64,000 nt of DNA, from NCBI RefSeq assembly GCF_002778315.1, contig NZ_NESA01000002.1, forward strand, positions 1 to 64,000. Direction: 5' to 3'. Below the pieces are notes generated by a model, which saw only the letters and a program-made list of their open reading frames with translations, had not been told where the DNA came from and made no database searches. Of this stretch, positions 8,351 through 16,551 are shown one piece after another. Position numbers and translations under genes: made by a program. The DNA is from Limnohabitans sp. JirII-31. Lineage in GTDB: Bacteria; Pseudomonadota; Gammaproteobacteria; Burkholderiales; Burkholderiaceae_C. The first letter of the stretch is position 1; the number at the start of each line of letters is the position of its first letter.

Positions 8351-8599
8351 ATGCGCATGAGTACCATGAATATTTCACTGCCAGACACTTTGAAATCTTT
8401 TGTCGATGACCAAGTCGGTCAGCGAGGCTATGGCAGCGGCGGTGAATATGTTCGAGACTTGATACGTAAAGACCAAGACCGCCAGCAATTGCGATCTATG
8501 TTGCTGGTGGGCGCACATTCCGAATCTGCAGCGCCTGCTGATGCCGCTTATTTCGAGCGTCTGCATCAGCGAGTTAAACGAACGACACACCTCAAGTGA
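8351..8599 (+). CDS. parD: ParD-family antitoxin
   Basis: The 82-residue protein has a ribbon-helix-helix N-terminus (MNISLPDTLKSFVDDQVGQRGYGSGGEYVRDLIRKDQ), a signature of ParD/CopG-type antitoxins. The C-terminal tail (about 55-82) should wrap the toxin. Starts at 8351, 8357 or 8366 are all in frame, with no decisive ribosome-binding site. Its stop overlaps the GTG start of parE (GTGA), so translation is probably coupled. The RHH domain normally represses the operon. The pair sits between two repeats derived from the adjacent transporter gene. Confidence 0.92.
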   Translation: MRMSTMNISLPDTLKSFVDDQVGQRGYGSGGEYVRDLIRKDQDRQQLRSMLLVGAHSESAAPADAAYFERLHQRVKRTTHLK

Positions 8600-8919
8600 A
8601 GTTCAAACCAGTCGTTCCACGTGCAAAGGCGAACGAAGACGTTGAGCATGCGATCGACCATTACCTAAAAGAGCAGGCAGACGCAGCTGCTTTGGGTTTC
8701 ATCAAGGCCCTAGAGCTTGCCTATACGCATATTTCTAGGCATCCGGCGACGGGTTCGCCTCAATATGCCCACCGCTTGGACTTGCCGGGTCTGCGTTCAT
8801 GGTCACTGAATCGCTACCCCTATCTGGTGTTCTACATAGAGTCGGCGGATGCCATTGACGTTTGGCGTGTCTTGCACATGAGCCGCGACATACCTGCATG
8901 GTTGGCACAAGAACTATGA
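8596..8919 (+). CDS. parE: ParE/RelE-superfamily toxin
   Basis: The 107-residue protein has the ParE toxin pattern: an N-terminal helical hairpin (ANEDVEHAIDHYLKEQADAAALGFIKALELAYTHISRHP) followed by strands LRSWSLNRYPYLVFYIE and VWRVLHMSRDIPAWL. The R-D-I-P near the end is a conserved family feature. ParE toxins usually inhibit DNA gyrase, while RelE relatives cleave mRNA. The sequence fits ParE better. GTG start at 8596 overlaps the parD stop. It appears intact, unlike the neighbouring hicA. Confidence 0.92.
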   Translation: MKFKPVVPRAKANEDVEHAIDHYLKEQADAAALGFIKALELAYTHISRHPATGSPQYAHRLDLPGLRSWSLNRYPYLVFYIESADAIDVWRVLHMSRDIPAWLAQEL

Positions 8920-8938
8920 AAGACCGGGCACGCTGGCA

Positions 8939-9020
8939 GGCGTGAGCTGAGCAGGGCCTGAGCCCTGTGCCCTGAGCCCTGTGCTTACACCACCTCAAGC
9001 ACAAACTTCTGTGCGCTGCC
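8939..9020. repeat. Direct repeat copy B: functional 3' end of the ABC-transporter gene and its downstream flank
   Basis: This is the partner of 8264-8333. It covers the last codons and stop of the ABC transporter (stop at 8985-8987) and about 45 bases downstream of that stop. Compared with copy A it contains an extra repeat of 14 bases (8957-8984). Together the copies bracket the parDE pair. Confidence 0.75.
8957..8984. repeat. Perfect 14-base tandem duplication
   Basis: CCTGAGCCCTGTGC occurs twice in direct succession (8957-8970 and 8971-8984), immediately beyond the stop codon of the ABC transporter and 37 bases after the parE stop. The GC-rich units can partly fold. No terminator with a T tract is evident. 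Confidence 0.85.
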
Positions 9021-10826
9021 CTCAGGCGCTGGCGTGAACACCCATTGCGTTTGATGAAACACCGCCACACCGGGGCGGTGGGCGATGGACACCAAAGCGC
9101 CACCTTGCGCGCGCACCAGAGCCAGCAGTTGCTCGTACAAAACTTTCTCACCCGCTTCGTCCAGCGCACTGGTGGCCTCGTCGGCAAAGACCCAGCGTGG
9201 GCGCTTGAGCAGCACGCGCGCCATTGCCAAACGTTGTTGCTCGCCGCCGGAGAGCTGTTGCGTCCAACGGCTCTCGGTGTCGAGCTGCGTCATCAGGTGC
9301 GGCAGCAAGGCATCGCTCAAGGCCTGGCGCAGCGCGTCGTCGCTGTAGTGGTCCGCTGCATCGGGGTAGGCCAGGGCCTGGCGCAAACTTCCTTCGGGAA
9401 AGTAAGGCCGTTGCGGCATGAACATGCTGCCTGCGGGCAGTGCCACCAGCGCCTCTGGTGAGGTGATGACGTCTTGTTCCGAGGCGATGCTGGCATAGGG
9501 CCAGATGCCCGCCAGCACCCGCATCAGCGTGGACTTGCCGCAACCCGATGGCCCGCGAATCAACACGCTGTCGCCCGGGGCAACATGCAAGGCGGTGTCG
9601 GCCAGCAGCACCTCGCCGTTGGGCAAACACACCGTCAAAGGCGCGGTGTCGAGCACGTTCAACGTTGTGTCCGACGCGTGTGGTGCGGTGGGGGATGTGG
9701 GTGTGAGGGCGATGGCCGCCATCTGCTCTTGGAAGCTGGTCAACCGCAAGGTGGTGGCCTGCCACGAAGCCAAGCGGCTGTAGTTGCTGATGAACCAACT
9801 CAGCGACTCTTGCACCTGACCAAAGGCGGAAGAAATTTGCATCAACTCACCCAACTGAATGGCGCCGCTGAAGTAACGCGACGACGCCACCAGCATGGGG
9901 AACACCACCGCCGCTTGGCCATAGCCCGAGTTGAACCAGGTGTAGCGCTTTTGCACCCGCAGCAAGCGCATGAAGTTGTCGAGCACTTGGCCAAAGCGCA
10001 CTTGCAACGAGGCGCGCTCCACCGTGGCACCACGGTCTAGCGCAATGGCTTCGCCGTACTCGCGCACGCGCATCAGGTGGTGACGAAAGTCGGCCTCGTA
10101 GCGTTGCTGTGCAAAGTTGAGCGACGCCATGGACTTGCCAATCCAATGGCCGATCCAGCTGCCAGCCAAGGCATAGGCCAGGGCCATCCACACCATGAAG
10201 CCTGGAATGTTGAAGGCCTCACCCCCCAGCTCAAAACTGAACCCACCCGACAAGCCCCACAAGATGCCGACAAAGCTCAGCAAGGTGACCGTGGCGTCCA
10301 GCAGTCCCAGGCTCAGACCAACGGTGTCTGAGGTGAACTGCTGCACATCTTCTTGAATCCGTTGGTCGGGGTTGTCGGTGCCGCTGCGGGTGCCGGTGGC
10401 ACTGTGCTGCGATTGCAATTCGAGTTGGTAGAAAGCGTTGTTGGAGAGCCAGCGTTCTAGGTAATCGCGCGTCATCCAGGCGCGCCAACGCAGCTCCAGC
10501 AATTGCGTCAAATAAAAGCGGTACACCGCCACCAAAATGAAGCAAGTGGCCAGCAGCGCAAACACGCGCAGTTGCTGCCAGAACACCTCGGCGTTTCGGT
10601 TTTGCAAGGCGTCGTAGAACACGCGGTTCCAGTCGTTGAGCAAAACCATCATGTAGACCATGCCCAGGTTCAGCGCCACGCACGCGGCCAATAGGCCACG
10701 GGCATGCCATCGTTCTTCGGCGTGTAAAAAATAAGGCGACGACAAGGCCCAGACTCGGCTGAGTTGCAAACGGCTTTTTTGCCATTGGCTCACCAAGCCC
10801 AGAGAGACGGCACGAACAGCGTTCAT
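8985..10826 (-). CDS. ABC transporter, fused permease and ATPase (YddA/SbmA-like)
   Basis: The 613-residue half-transporter has a membrane domain of the SbmA/BacA-like type (about 1-350, with LNLGMVYMMVLLNDWNRVFYDALQNRN and LELRWRAWMTRDYLERWL, both family signatures) and a C-terminal ATPase. The ATPase shows Walker A GPSGCGKSTLMR, the signature LSGGEQQRLAMAR and Walker B WVFADEATSALDE. It should act as a homodimeric inner-membrane exporter or importer. Relatives include YddA, BacA-related peptide or very-long-chain fatty acid transporters, and the mammalian ABCD family. The substrate is unknown. A 5'-nucleotidase gene ends six bases upstream, so the two are likely cotranscribed. A diverged copy of its 3' end lies at 8264-8333. 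Confidence 0.92.
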   Translation of the reverse strand: MNAVRAVSLGLVSQWQKSRLQLSRVWALSSPYFLHAEERWHARGLLAACVALNLGMVYMMVLLNDWNRVFYDALQNRNAEVFWQQLRVFALLATCFILVAVYRFYLTQLLELRWRAWMTRDYLERWLSNNAFYQLELQSQHSATGTRSGTDNPDQRIQEDVQQFTSDTVGLSLGLLDATVTLLSFVGILWGLSGGFSFELGGEAFNIPGFMVWMALAYALAGSWIGHWIGKSMASLNFAQQRYEADFRHHLMRVREYGEAIALDRGATVERASLQVRFGQVLDNFMRLLRVQKRYTWFNSGYGQAAVVFPMLVASSRYFSGAIQLGELMQISSAFGQVQESLSWFISNYSRLASWQATTLRLTSFQEQMAAIALTPTSPTAPHASDTTLNVLDTAPLTVCLPNGEVLLADTALHVAPGDSVLIRGPSGCGKSTLMRVLAGIWPYASIASEQDVITSPEALVALPAGSMFMPQRPYFPEGSLRQALAYPDAADHYSDDALRQALSDALLPHLMTQLDTESRWTQQLSGGEQQRLAMARVLLKRPRWVFADEATSALDEAGEKVLYEQLLALVRAQGGALVSIAHRPGVAVFHQTQWVFTPAPEGSAQKFVLEVV

Positions 10827-10832
10827 CGGGAT

Positions 10833-11735
10833 TTACTCGGAAGGGTTGCGCACGCCACTGGCCACATGGCCCGCAGGCACGTGACGGGCAGCTGACTCGA
10901 TGTGGCCGGTTTGGTCATCGAAGAAAAAGTCGGGTTCGAACTCGCGCAAGAACTCGCCCTTTTCCAGCCCGCCCAAGAACATGGCTTCATCCACCTCGAT
11001 GTTCCAGTTCATGAGCGTGCGAATGGCGCGCTCGTGGGCCGGCGCACTGCGTGCCGTGACCAAGGCGGTGCGAATGCGCATGTGCGGCGTGCCCGCTTGT
11101 TGCAACACTTGCAGCGCGGCCAATAGGGGTTTGAAGGGGCCGGCCGACAAGGGCTGGGCAGCTTTGTCTTTTTCGTGTTGCTGAAACGCGCTCAGGCCTT
11201 CGGCTTGGTACACGCGCTCGGCCTCGTCGCTGAACAGCACGGCGTCGCCGTCAAAGGCAATGCGCACTTCGTGCGGGTTGGCCTCGGACGCATGGGCCGA
11301 ATGCGGGTACACCTGCGCGGCGGGCACACCCGCATCGAGCGCCGAGCGCACGTCGGACAAATGGGTGGACAAAAACAAGTTGGCATTGAGCGGACGCAGG
11401 TAACGCCAGGGCGACTGGCCCCGCGTGAAGCTGCCGCGCTGGATGGGCAAGCCGTAGTGCTGCGCCGAGCGAAACACGCGCATGCCACTGACCGGGTCGT
11501 TGCGCGAGAGGATCACCACCTCCACGCGCTGTGCCGTGGCGTCGTTGAAGGCCAGCAGCTTTTGCACCAGTGAAAACGCCACGCCCGGTTTGGCCGGTAT
11601 TTCTAGGCGGTCCAACTGCAACTGCATATAGGCGCGGTCGTCGCCTTGTTCGAAGATGAGGTTCTCTTCCTCGAAGTCGAACAGCGCCCGCGACGAAATG
11701 GCCACCACCAACTTGCCATCCAAAGAAACGCTCAT
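10833..11735 (-). CDS. 5'-nucleotidase (cytosolic NT5C1-like family)
   Basis: The 300-residue protein matches the bacterial family related to eukaryotic cytosolic 5'-nucleotidase I (Pfam 5_nucleotid, PF06189). Supporting blocks are LVVAISSRALFDFEEEN, VEVVILSRNDPVSGMRVF, RGSFTRGQSPWRYLRPLNANLFLST, RIAFDGDAVLFSDEAERVY and a late DFFFDDQTGHI. The aspartates in the FDGDAVLFSDE segment fit a HAD-like active site. It should dephosphorylate nucleoside monophosphates, perhaps AMP, in the cytoplasm. Start at ATG 11735. It is upstream of, and only six bases from, the ABC transporter, suggesting an operon. Confidence 0.9.
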   Translation of the reverse strand: MSVSLDGKLVVAISSRALFDFEEENLIFEQGDDRAYMQLQLDRLEIPAKPGVAFSLVQKLLAFNDATAQRVEVVILSRNDPVSGMRVFRSAQHYGLPIQRGSFTRGQSPWRYLRPLNANLFLSTHLSDVRSALDAGVPAAQVYPHSAHASEANPHEVRIAFDGDAVLFSDEAERVYQAEGLSAFQQHEKDKAAQPLSAGPFKPLLAALQVLQQAGTPHMRIRTALVTARSAPAHERAIRTLMNWNIEVDEAMFLGGLEKGEFLREFEPDFFFDDQTGHIESAARHVPAGHVASGVRNPSE

Positions 11736-11761
11736 GTTTTTTCCATCCCTTGCGTGAATCG

Positions 11762-11785
11762 TTAATTGGGGTCAGAACCCAATTA
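11762..11785. repeat. Palindromic intergenic element, copy 1 (at gspF stop codon)
   Basis: TAATTGGG-GTCAGAA-CCCAATTA gives an 8-bp stem with a 7-base loop. The gspF stop codon (11783-11785) lies inside the right arm. A near-identical, longer palindrome occurs at 47146-47174. The shared core is AATTGGGGTCAGA-CCCAATTA. It could act as a transcript 3'-end structure. Confidence 0.75.
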
Positions 11786-12997
11786 TTTGATCAGGTTGTT
11801 GAGCTGAATGATGGGCAGCATCACCGACAAAACGATCAGCATCACCATGCCCCCCATCAGCACAATCAGCAGGGGCTCGAGCACCGTGGCCAGTTGCAAG
11901 GCGCGGCGTTGCACCTCGGCGCTGAGTTGGTTGGCCGCGCTTTGCAGCATGGCGGGCAAGGTGCCGGTTTGTTCGCCCAAGCGCGAGAACATGACCAACA
12001 GCCTTGGAAACCGTGGGTGCTGCCCCAGCGCTGATGCCAAGGGCGCACCTTCGCGCACCAGCACCAGCGCGTCTTGCGCGTCGTGGCGCAAGGCGGTGTT
12101 GGACAGGGTGTCGGCAGCGGCCTGCAGGGCTTTCAAAATTGGCACGCCTGCTGCGGCCAGCATGGCCAAGGTGCTGGCAAAGCGCGCTGCGTTGTAGCCG
12201 CGTGCCAGACGGCCCACCAAGGGCAGTGTCAACCAAGCTGCATCAAAGCGCAAGCGCAAGGCGGGTTGTTTCAGGGCCTGGCGGGCTGCCAAGAACCCCG
12301 CAACGATCAACACCAAGCCAGCGAGCCAGAAGTTTTGCACGGCATCACTCAAGGCCAACATGGCGCTGGTTAGAAACGGCAGCGCGCGTTGACTGCTGGT
12401 GAACACCTGGGCCACTTGGGGCACCACATAGGCGAGCAAGAACAACACAATCATCAAAGCCACCAAGCTCACGATGGCCGGGTACAAGCCTACAGCCAGC
12501 AGTTTGCCGCGTAGCTCTTGTTGCGCTTGCAAGTCGTCGGCCAGTCGCTCAAGCACCAGACCCAAATGGCCACTTTGCTCGCCTGCACCAATGACCGCGA
12601 TGTAGATGGCCGAGAACTCGCGCGGGTACTGCGCCAGAGCTTTGGCAAACGGAGCCCCGGCGTTGACCTCGGCGCGCAGGGCCGACACCACATCGCGCTG
12701 GCGCGGTGTTTCGGCTTCTTCGGCCAGGGCGCTGAGTGCACGCTCCAATGGCAAGCCCGCGCCCACCAGCCCGGCCAGCTGGCGCGTCCAAGTGGCCAGG
12801 GCCGAGCCGCCAAAGACCCGCGATTGCCAAATGACGGTGTTGAGCCCCTGGCTGGGCTGCTGCATGGCATCCACCTTGAGTGGCACCAGGCTTTGCGCAC
12901 GCAGCTGGCTGCGGGCGGTGCGGGCGGTGTCGGCCTCTAGCACGCCCCGGCGTGTTTGGCCTTGGGCGTCGAGGGCTTCGTAGGTGTAGGCAGGCAT
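11783..12997 (-). CDS. gspF: Type II secretion inner-membrane platform protein GspF
   Basis: The 404-residue protein starts MPAYTYEALDAQGQTRRGV, the standard GspF/PilC N-terminus, and carries two T2SSF domains (about 70-190 and 275-395), each with FTRQLA or NAARFASTLAMLAAAGVPI-type motifs, and three membrane helices (near 170-195, 220-240 and 370-395). It forms the cytoplasmic-membrane platform that couples the GspE ATPase to pseudopilus assembly. It is the last gene of the gspG-H-I-J-K-L-M-N-D-E-F operon and follows gspE by 18 bases. Its stop is embedded in a palindromic repeat. Confidence 0.96.
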   Translation of the reverse strand: MPAYTYEALDAQGQTRRGVLEADTARTARSQLRAQSLVPLKVDAMQQPSQGLNTVIWQSRVFGGSALATWTRQLAGLVGAGLPLERALSALAEEAETPRQRDVVSALRAEVNAGAPFAKALAQYPREFSAIYIAVIGAGEQSGHLGLVLERLADDLQAQQELRGKLLAVGLYPAIVSLVALMIVLFLLAYVVPQVAQVFTSSQRALPFLTSAMLALSDAVQNFWLAGLVLIVAGFLAARQALKQPALRLRFDAAWLTLPLVGRLARGYNAARFASTLAMLAAAGVPILKALQAAADTLSNTALRHDAQDALVLVREGAPLASALGQHPRFPRLLVMFSRLGEQTGTLPAMLQSAANQLSAEVQRRALQLATVLEPLLIVLMGGMVMLIVLSVMLPIIQLNNLIK

Positions 12998-13015
12998 GGC
13001 GTGTGTGGGGTGGCT

Positions 13016-14404
13016 TCAGTCCCGCGTCACGCGCACCAGTTCTTCAGCGCTGGTGATGCCGGCACGTACCAGGCGTTCGCCGTCGTCGCGCATCAGGGTC
13101 ATGCCGGCACGCAAGGCCGCTTCGCGCAGTTGCGCTTCGCTGCTTTGTTGGTGAATCAGGGCGCGGATGTCGTCGTTGGTGGTGAGCAGCTCGAAGATGC
13201 CGGTGCGGCCTTGGTAGCCGCTGTGGCCACAGGCGTCACACCCTTGACCTGCGCAATGGGTGCAGCGCTTGCGCACCAAGCGCTGGGCCAGCACGCCCAG
13301 CAGCGACGAGCTGAGCAAGAAAGGCTCCACGCCCATGTCGGTCAAACGGGTCACGGCACTGGCGGCGTCGTTGGTGTGCAAGGTGGCCAGCACCAGGTGG
13401 CCGGTGAGCGAGGCCTGGATGGCGATTTGCGCGGTCTCGTAGTCGCGGATCTCGCCAATCATGATGATGTCGGGGTCTTGCCGCAAGATGGCGCGCAGGG
13501 CTTTGGCAAAGTCGAGATCGATTTTGGGGTTGACCTGGGTTTGACCCACCCCCGCGAGTTCGTATTCGATGGGGTCTTCCACCGTCATGATGTTGTTGCG
13601 CGTGGCATCGAGCCCTTGCAGTGCGGCGTACAGCGTGGTGGTTTTGCCCGAGCCTGTGGGGCCGGTGACCAAGATGATGCCGTGGGGCTGTTGCACCAGG
13701 GCTTCAAAGCGACGCAGGGTCTCGCCCTCCATGCCCACGGCTTGTAATGTGAGACGACTTTCTGATTTGTCCAGCAAGCGCAGCACCGCGCGTTCACCGT
13801 GTGCACTGGGCAGGGTGGACACGCGCACATCGATGGCGCGCTGCCCCAAGCGCAGCGAGATGCGGCCGTCTTGTGGCAAACGCTTTTCGGCAATGTCGAG
13901 CTCGGCCATGATCTTCAGGCGGGAAATGAGCGCCGCGTGCAAGGCGCGGTTGGGTTGCACCACTTCGCGCAGCGTGCCGTCCACCCGAAAGCGCACGCTG
14001 CTGTGGCGCTCGTAGGGTTCGATGTGGATGTCGCTGGCACCGTCGCGCGCGGCCTGGGTGAGCAGCGCATTGAGCATGCGGATGATGGGTGCGTCGTCGG
14101 CGGCTTCGAGCAGGTCTTCCACCGCAGGCAGCTCTTGCATCATGCGGCTGAGATCGGTGTCGCTCTCCACCTCGCTCACCACGGCAGCGGCGTTGCTGTC
14201 GGCTTGGGCATAGGCCTCGCTCAGGCGCTTGGCCAGGGTGGCTTTGTCGGTGTACTCAAACGCTTGTACGGCGTGGCGGCGCAGCACCTCGCTCCAGGCT
14301 CCGGGGTCTGGCGCATCGCTGTGCCACAGCGTCAGGGTGTGGCCATCGTCCTCCAGCAGCAGCTGGTGGGTGCGGGCAAAGGCGTAGGGCAGCGGGCGAC
14401 GCAT
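13016..14404 (-). CDS. gspE: Type II secretion ATPase GspE
   Basis: The 462-residue hexameric ATPase powers the secretion pseudopilus. It shows Walker A GPTGSGKTTT (about 248-257), the Asp and His boxes around DPDIIMIGEIRDYETAQIA and TGHLVLATLHTNDAA, and a CTHC...CDAC zinc module near the C-terminus, followed by GYQGRTGIFELL. The N-terminal N1/N2 region, which docks on GspL, is about 100 residues long, so the protein is slightly shorter than typical 500-residue GspE proteins. It ends 18 bases before gspF and starts four bases after the gspD stop. Confidence 0.96.
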   Translation of the reverse strand: MRRPLPYAFARTHQLLLEDDGHTLTLWHSDAPDPGAWSEVLRRHAVQAFEYTDKATLAKRLSEAYAQADSNAAAVVSEVESDTDLSRMMQELPAVEDLLEAADDAPIIRMLNALLTQAARDGASDIHIEPYERHSSVRFRVDGTLREVVQPNRALHAALISRLKIMAELDIAEKRLPQDGRISLRLGQRAIDVRVSTLPSAHGERAVLRLLDKSESRLTLQAVGMEGETLRRFEALVQQPHGIILVTGPTGSGKTTTLYAALQGLDATRNNIMTVEDPIEYELAGVGQTQVNPKIDLDFAKALRAILRQDPDIIMIGEIRDYETAQIAIQASLTGHLVLATLHTNDAASAVTRLTDMGVEPFLLSSSLLGVLAQRLVRKRCTHCAGQGCDACGHSGYQGRTGIFELLTTNDDIRALIHQQSSEAQLREAALRAGMTLMRDDGERLVRAGITSAEELVRVTRD

Positions 14405-14407
14405 GGC

Positions 14408-16546
14408 TTATTTGCTGGGCGTGGCTGCGGGCACCGAGCCGGGCAGGGCCGGCATGATCGCCGCGCCGCCGGTGTCGAGCGGGCCGTTTGGGGATGGTTG
14501 GGCGTTTTGTTGCAAACCCAGCATTTGTTGGTAACGGTTGTTGCTCAAGGCTTCGGTGGCGTTGGCGTCACGCACCACCACGGGCCGCAAGAACACCATC
14601 AGGTTGGACTTGGTGCGGCTGCGTGAATCGCTTCTGAACAACCAGCCCAAGCCCGGAATGTCACCCAGGCCCGGCACTTGGCTTTTGTTGCCTGAGTATT
14701 CGTCAGACAGCAAACCACCCAACACCACGATGGAGCCGTCTTCTACCAACACGTTCGACTCGATGGAGCGTTTGTTGGTGATGTAGCCCGAGGTGGTGGA
14801 GGTGCCGATGCTCGACACCTCTTGGAAGATGGTGAGCTTGACGGTGCCCGTCTCGCTGATTTGGGGTTTGACCTTGAGCGTCAGGCCCACGTCTTTGCGC
14901 TCGATGGTTTGGAACGGATTGACCGATCCTGTGGAGCTGTTGTTGCTGGTGTACTGGCCGGTGAGAAACGGCACGTTTTGGCCCACCACGATCTTGGCTT
15001 CTTCGTTGTCGAGCGTAAGCAAGTTGGGCGTGGACAGAATGTTGGCGTCGGTGTTGGTCTGCAAAAAGTTGGCCAGGCTGCTGAGCACATTGGTGCCATT
15101 GATGTTGCGCACCGTGCCAATATTCAAGCCGCTGGAGATGCTGGCTGTGCTGGCTGTGGTGCCCCCTTGCGACAAGGCGACGATGTTGCCGGTGGTGCCA
15201 AAGCTGGTGCCTGCCACGCCGGACGACCCCACGGCAGTGAGCCACTGGATGCCAATTTGTTGGGCCTTGCTGGCGTTGACCTCGGCAATCAAGCTCTCCA
15301 CCATCACCTGGGCGCGGCGTTGGTCGAGCATGTCAATCACGGCGCGCAGTTGGCGGTATTGCGGTTCAGGCGCGGTGATGATGAGCGAGTTGGTGGCCGT
15401 GTCGGCCTGAATTTGGCCGCCGGTGGTGCTGGCGTTTGAGCTGCTGCTCCCCAACGTGCTGCCCATGCTGCTGCCTGCACTGCTGCCGCCCGTACCGCTG
15501 TTCATGCCCGGGGGTTGCGATGCCATGGCACTGCTGTTGCCCGTGCTCAGCGATGGGCTAGCACTGCTGCCTGTGCCACCGCTGACGGCAGCGCGCAAGG
15601 TGGCGGCGAGCTTGGTGGCGTCGGCGTTTTTCAAATACACCACATGGATGTTGCCGCTGGGGCTGCTGCTGCCGGGTTGGTCGAGTTTTTCAATCAAGGC
15701 GCGCACCAGCGCCAGGCGTGCCGGGTTGGCGGCGCGCACGATCAAGGCGTTGCTGCGCGGCTCGGCCATGAGGGTGGTTTTGTAGTCGCTGCCGGTTTGC
15801 CCCGGTGTGGTCGCGGCTGCTGAGGTGGTGCCAGACTCGATCAAGCGGGTGACCAAGGGTGCCAGGTCGACGGCGATGGCGTGTTTGAGGGCAATCACTT
15901 CCACGTCGCTGGCGTTGGGTACATCCAAGGCCGCAATGATGCGCGCCATGCGCTGCAAGTTGTCGGCGTAGTCGGTGATGACCAGCGAGTTGTTGCCAGG
16001 GTTTACGTTGAGTGTGTTGTTGGGGCTGATGAGCGGGCGCAGCACCGGCACCAGGTTGTTGGCTTGCTCAAAGTTGAGCTTGAAAATTTGTGTCACCACC
16101 TGCCCACCCGACGCGCCGGGGCTGGCCTTGGACTGGTCCACCTGTTGCACGCTGCCGCCTTGCAGCTTGGCATCGGCTTCGGGCACCACCTTGAACAAGC
16201 CTTGGGTTTCCACCACGGCAAAGCCTTGCAAACGCAAAGCGGCCAAGAACTGGGCCCAGGCCTCGGCGGGAGACACGGGTAGTTCGGTGCTCAGGTTGAG
16301 CGTGCCTTTGACACGCGGGTCGACCACCAAGTTTTTGTTGGACAAGGTGGCCAGAGTGCGGGCCACGCTCTCGATGTCGGCGTTGACAAAGTTCAGGGTG
16401 ATGGGCTCTGGCGCGGCAGATTTTTTAGCGGGACCAGCAGCGTACGCCAATGACCCGCCGCTGAGCGCGGGCAGCAACGCCAAGGCCAAGCTGAAGGCCC
16501 AAGTCAAGGCGCTGGGTGTGGGCGTGTGTGTGTGTGGCTTGGGCAT
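14408..16546 (-). CDS. gspD: Type II secretion outer-membrane secretin GspD
   Basis: A 712-residue secretin with an N-terminal signal peptide (cleavage likely after SLAYA, about residue 36), N0 (ITLNFVNADIESVARTLA), N1-N3 domains and the C-terminal secretin barrel ending with QVPGLGDIPGLGWLF. A Ser/Gly/Thr-rich low-complexity insert of about 60 residues (near 320-380) sits within the N3 region, a place where secretins vary. It forms the 15-mer channel through which folded exoproteins leave the periplasm. Start at ATG 16546, five bases downstream of the gspN stop in transcription order. No pilotin gene is visible nearby. Confidence 0.96.
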   Translation of the reverse strand: MPKPHTHTPTPSALTWAFSLALALLPALSGGSLAYAAGPAKKSAAPEPITLNFVNADIESVARTLATLSNKNLVVDPRVKGTLNLSTELPVSPAEAWAQFLAALRLQGFAVVETQGLFKVVPEADAKLQGGSVQQVDQSKASPGASGGQVVTQIFKLNFEQANNLVPVLRPLISPNNTLNVNPGNNSLVITDYADNLQRMARIIAALDVPNASDVEVIALKHAIAVDLAPLVTRLIESGTTSAAATTPGQTGSDYKTTLMAEPRSNALIVRAANPARLALVRALIEKLDQPGSSSPSGNIHVVYLKNADATKLAATLRAAVSGGTGSSASPSLSTGNSSAMASQPPGMNSGTGGSSAGSSMGSTLGSSSSNASTTGGQIQADTATNSLIITAPEPQYRQLRAVIDMLDQRRAQVMVESLIAEVNASKAQQIGIQWLTAVGSSGVAGTSFGTTGNIVALSQGGTTASTASISSGLNIGTVRNINGTNVLSSLANFLQTNTDANILSTPNLLTLDNEEAKIVVGQNVPFLTGQYTSNNSSTGSVNPFQTIERKDVGLTLKVKPQISETGTVKLTIFQEVSSIGTSTTSGYITNKRSIESNVLVEDGSIVVLGGLLSDEYSGNKSQVPGLGDIPGLGWLFRSDSRSRTKSNLMVFLRPVVVRDANATEALSNNRYQQMLGLQQNAQPSPNGPLDTGGAAIMPALPGSVPAATPSK

Positions 16547-16551
16547 AGGTC

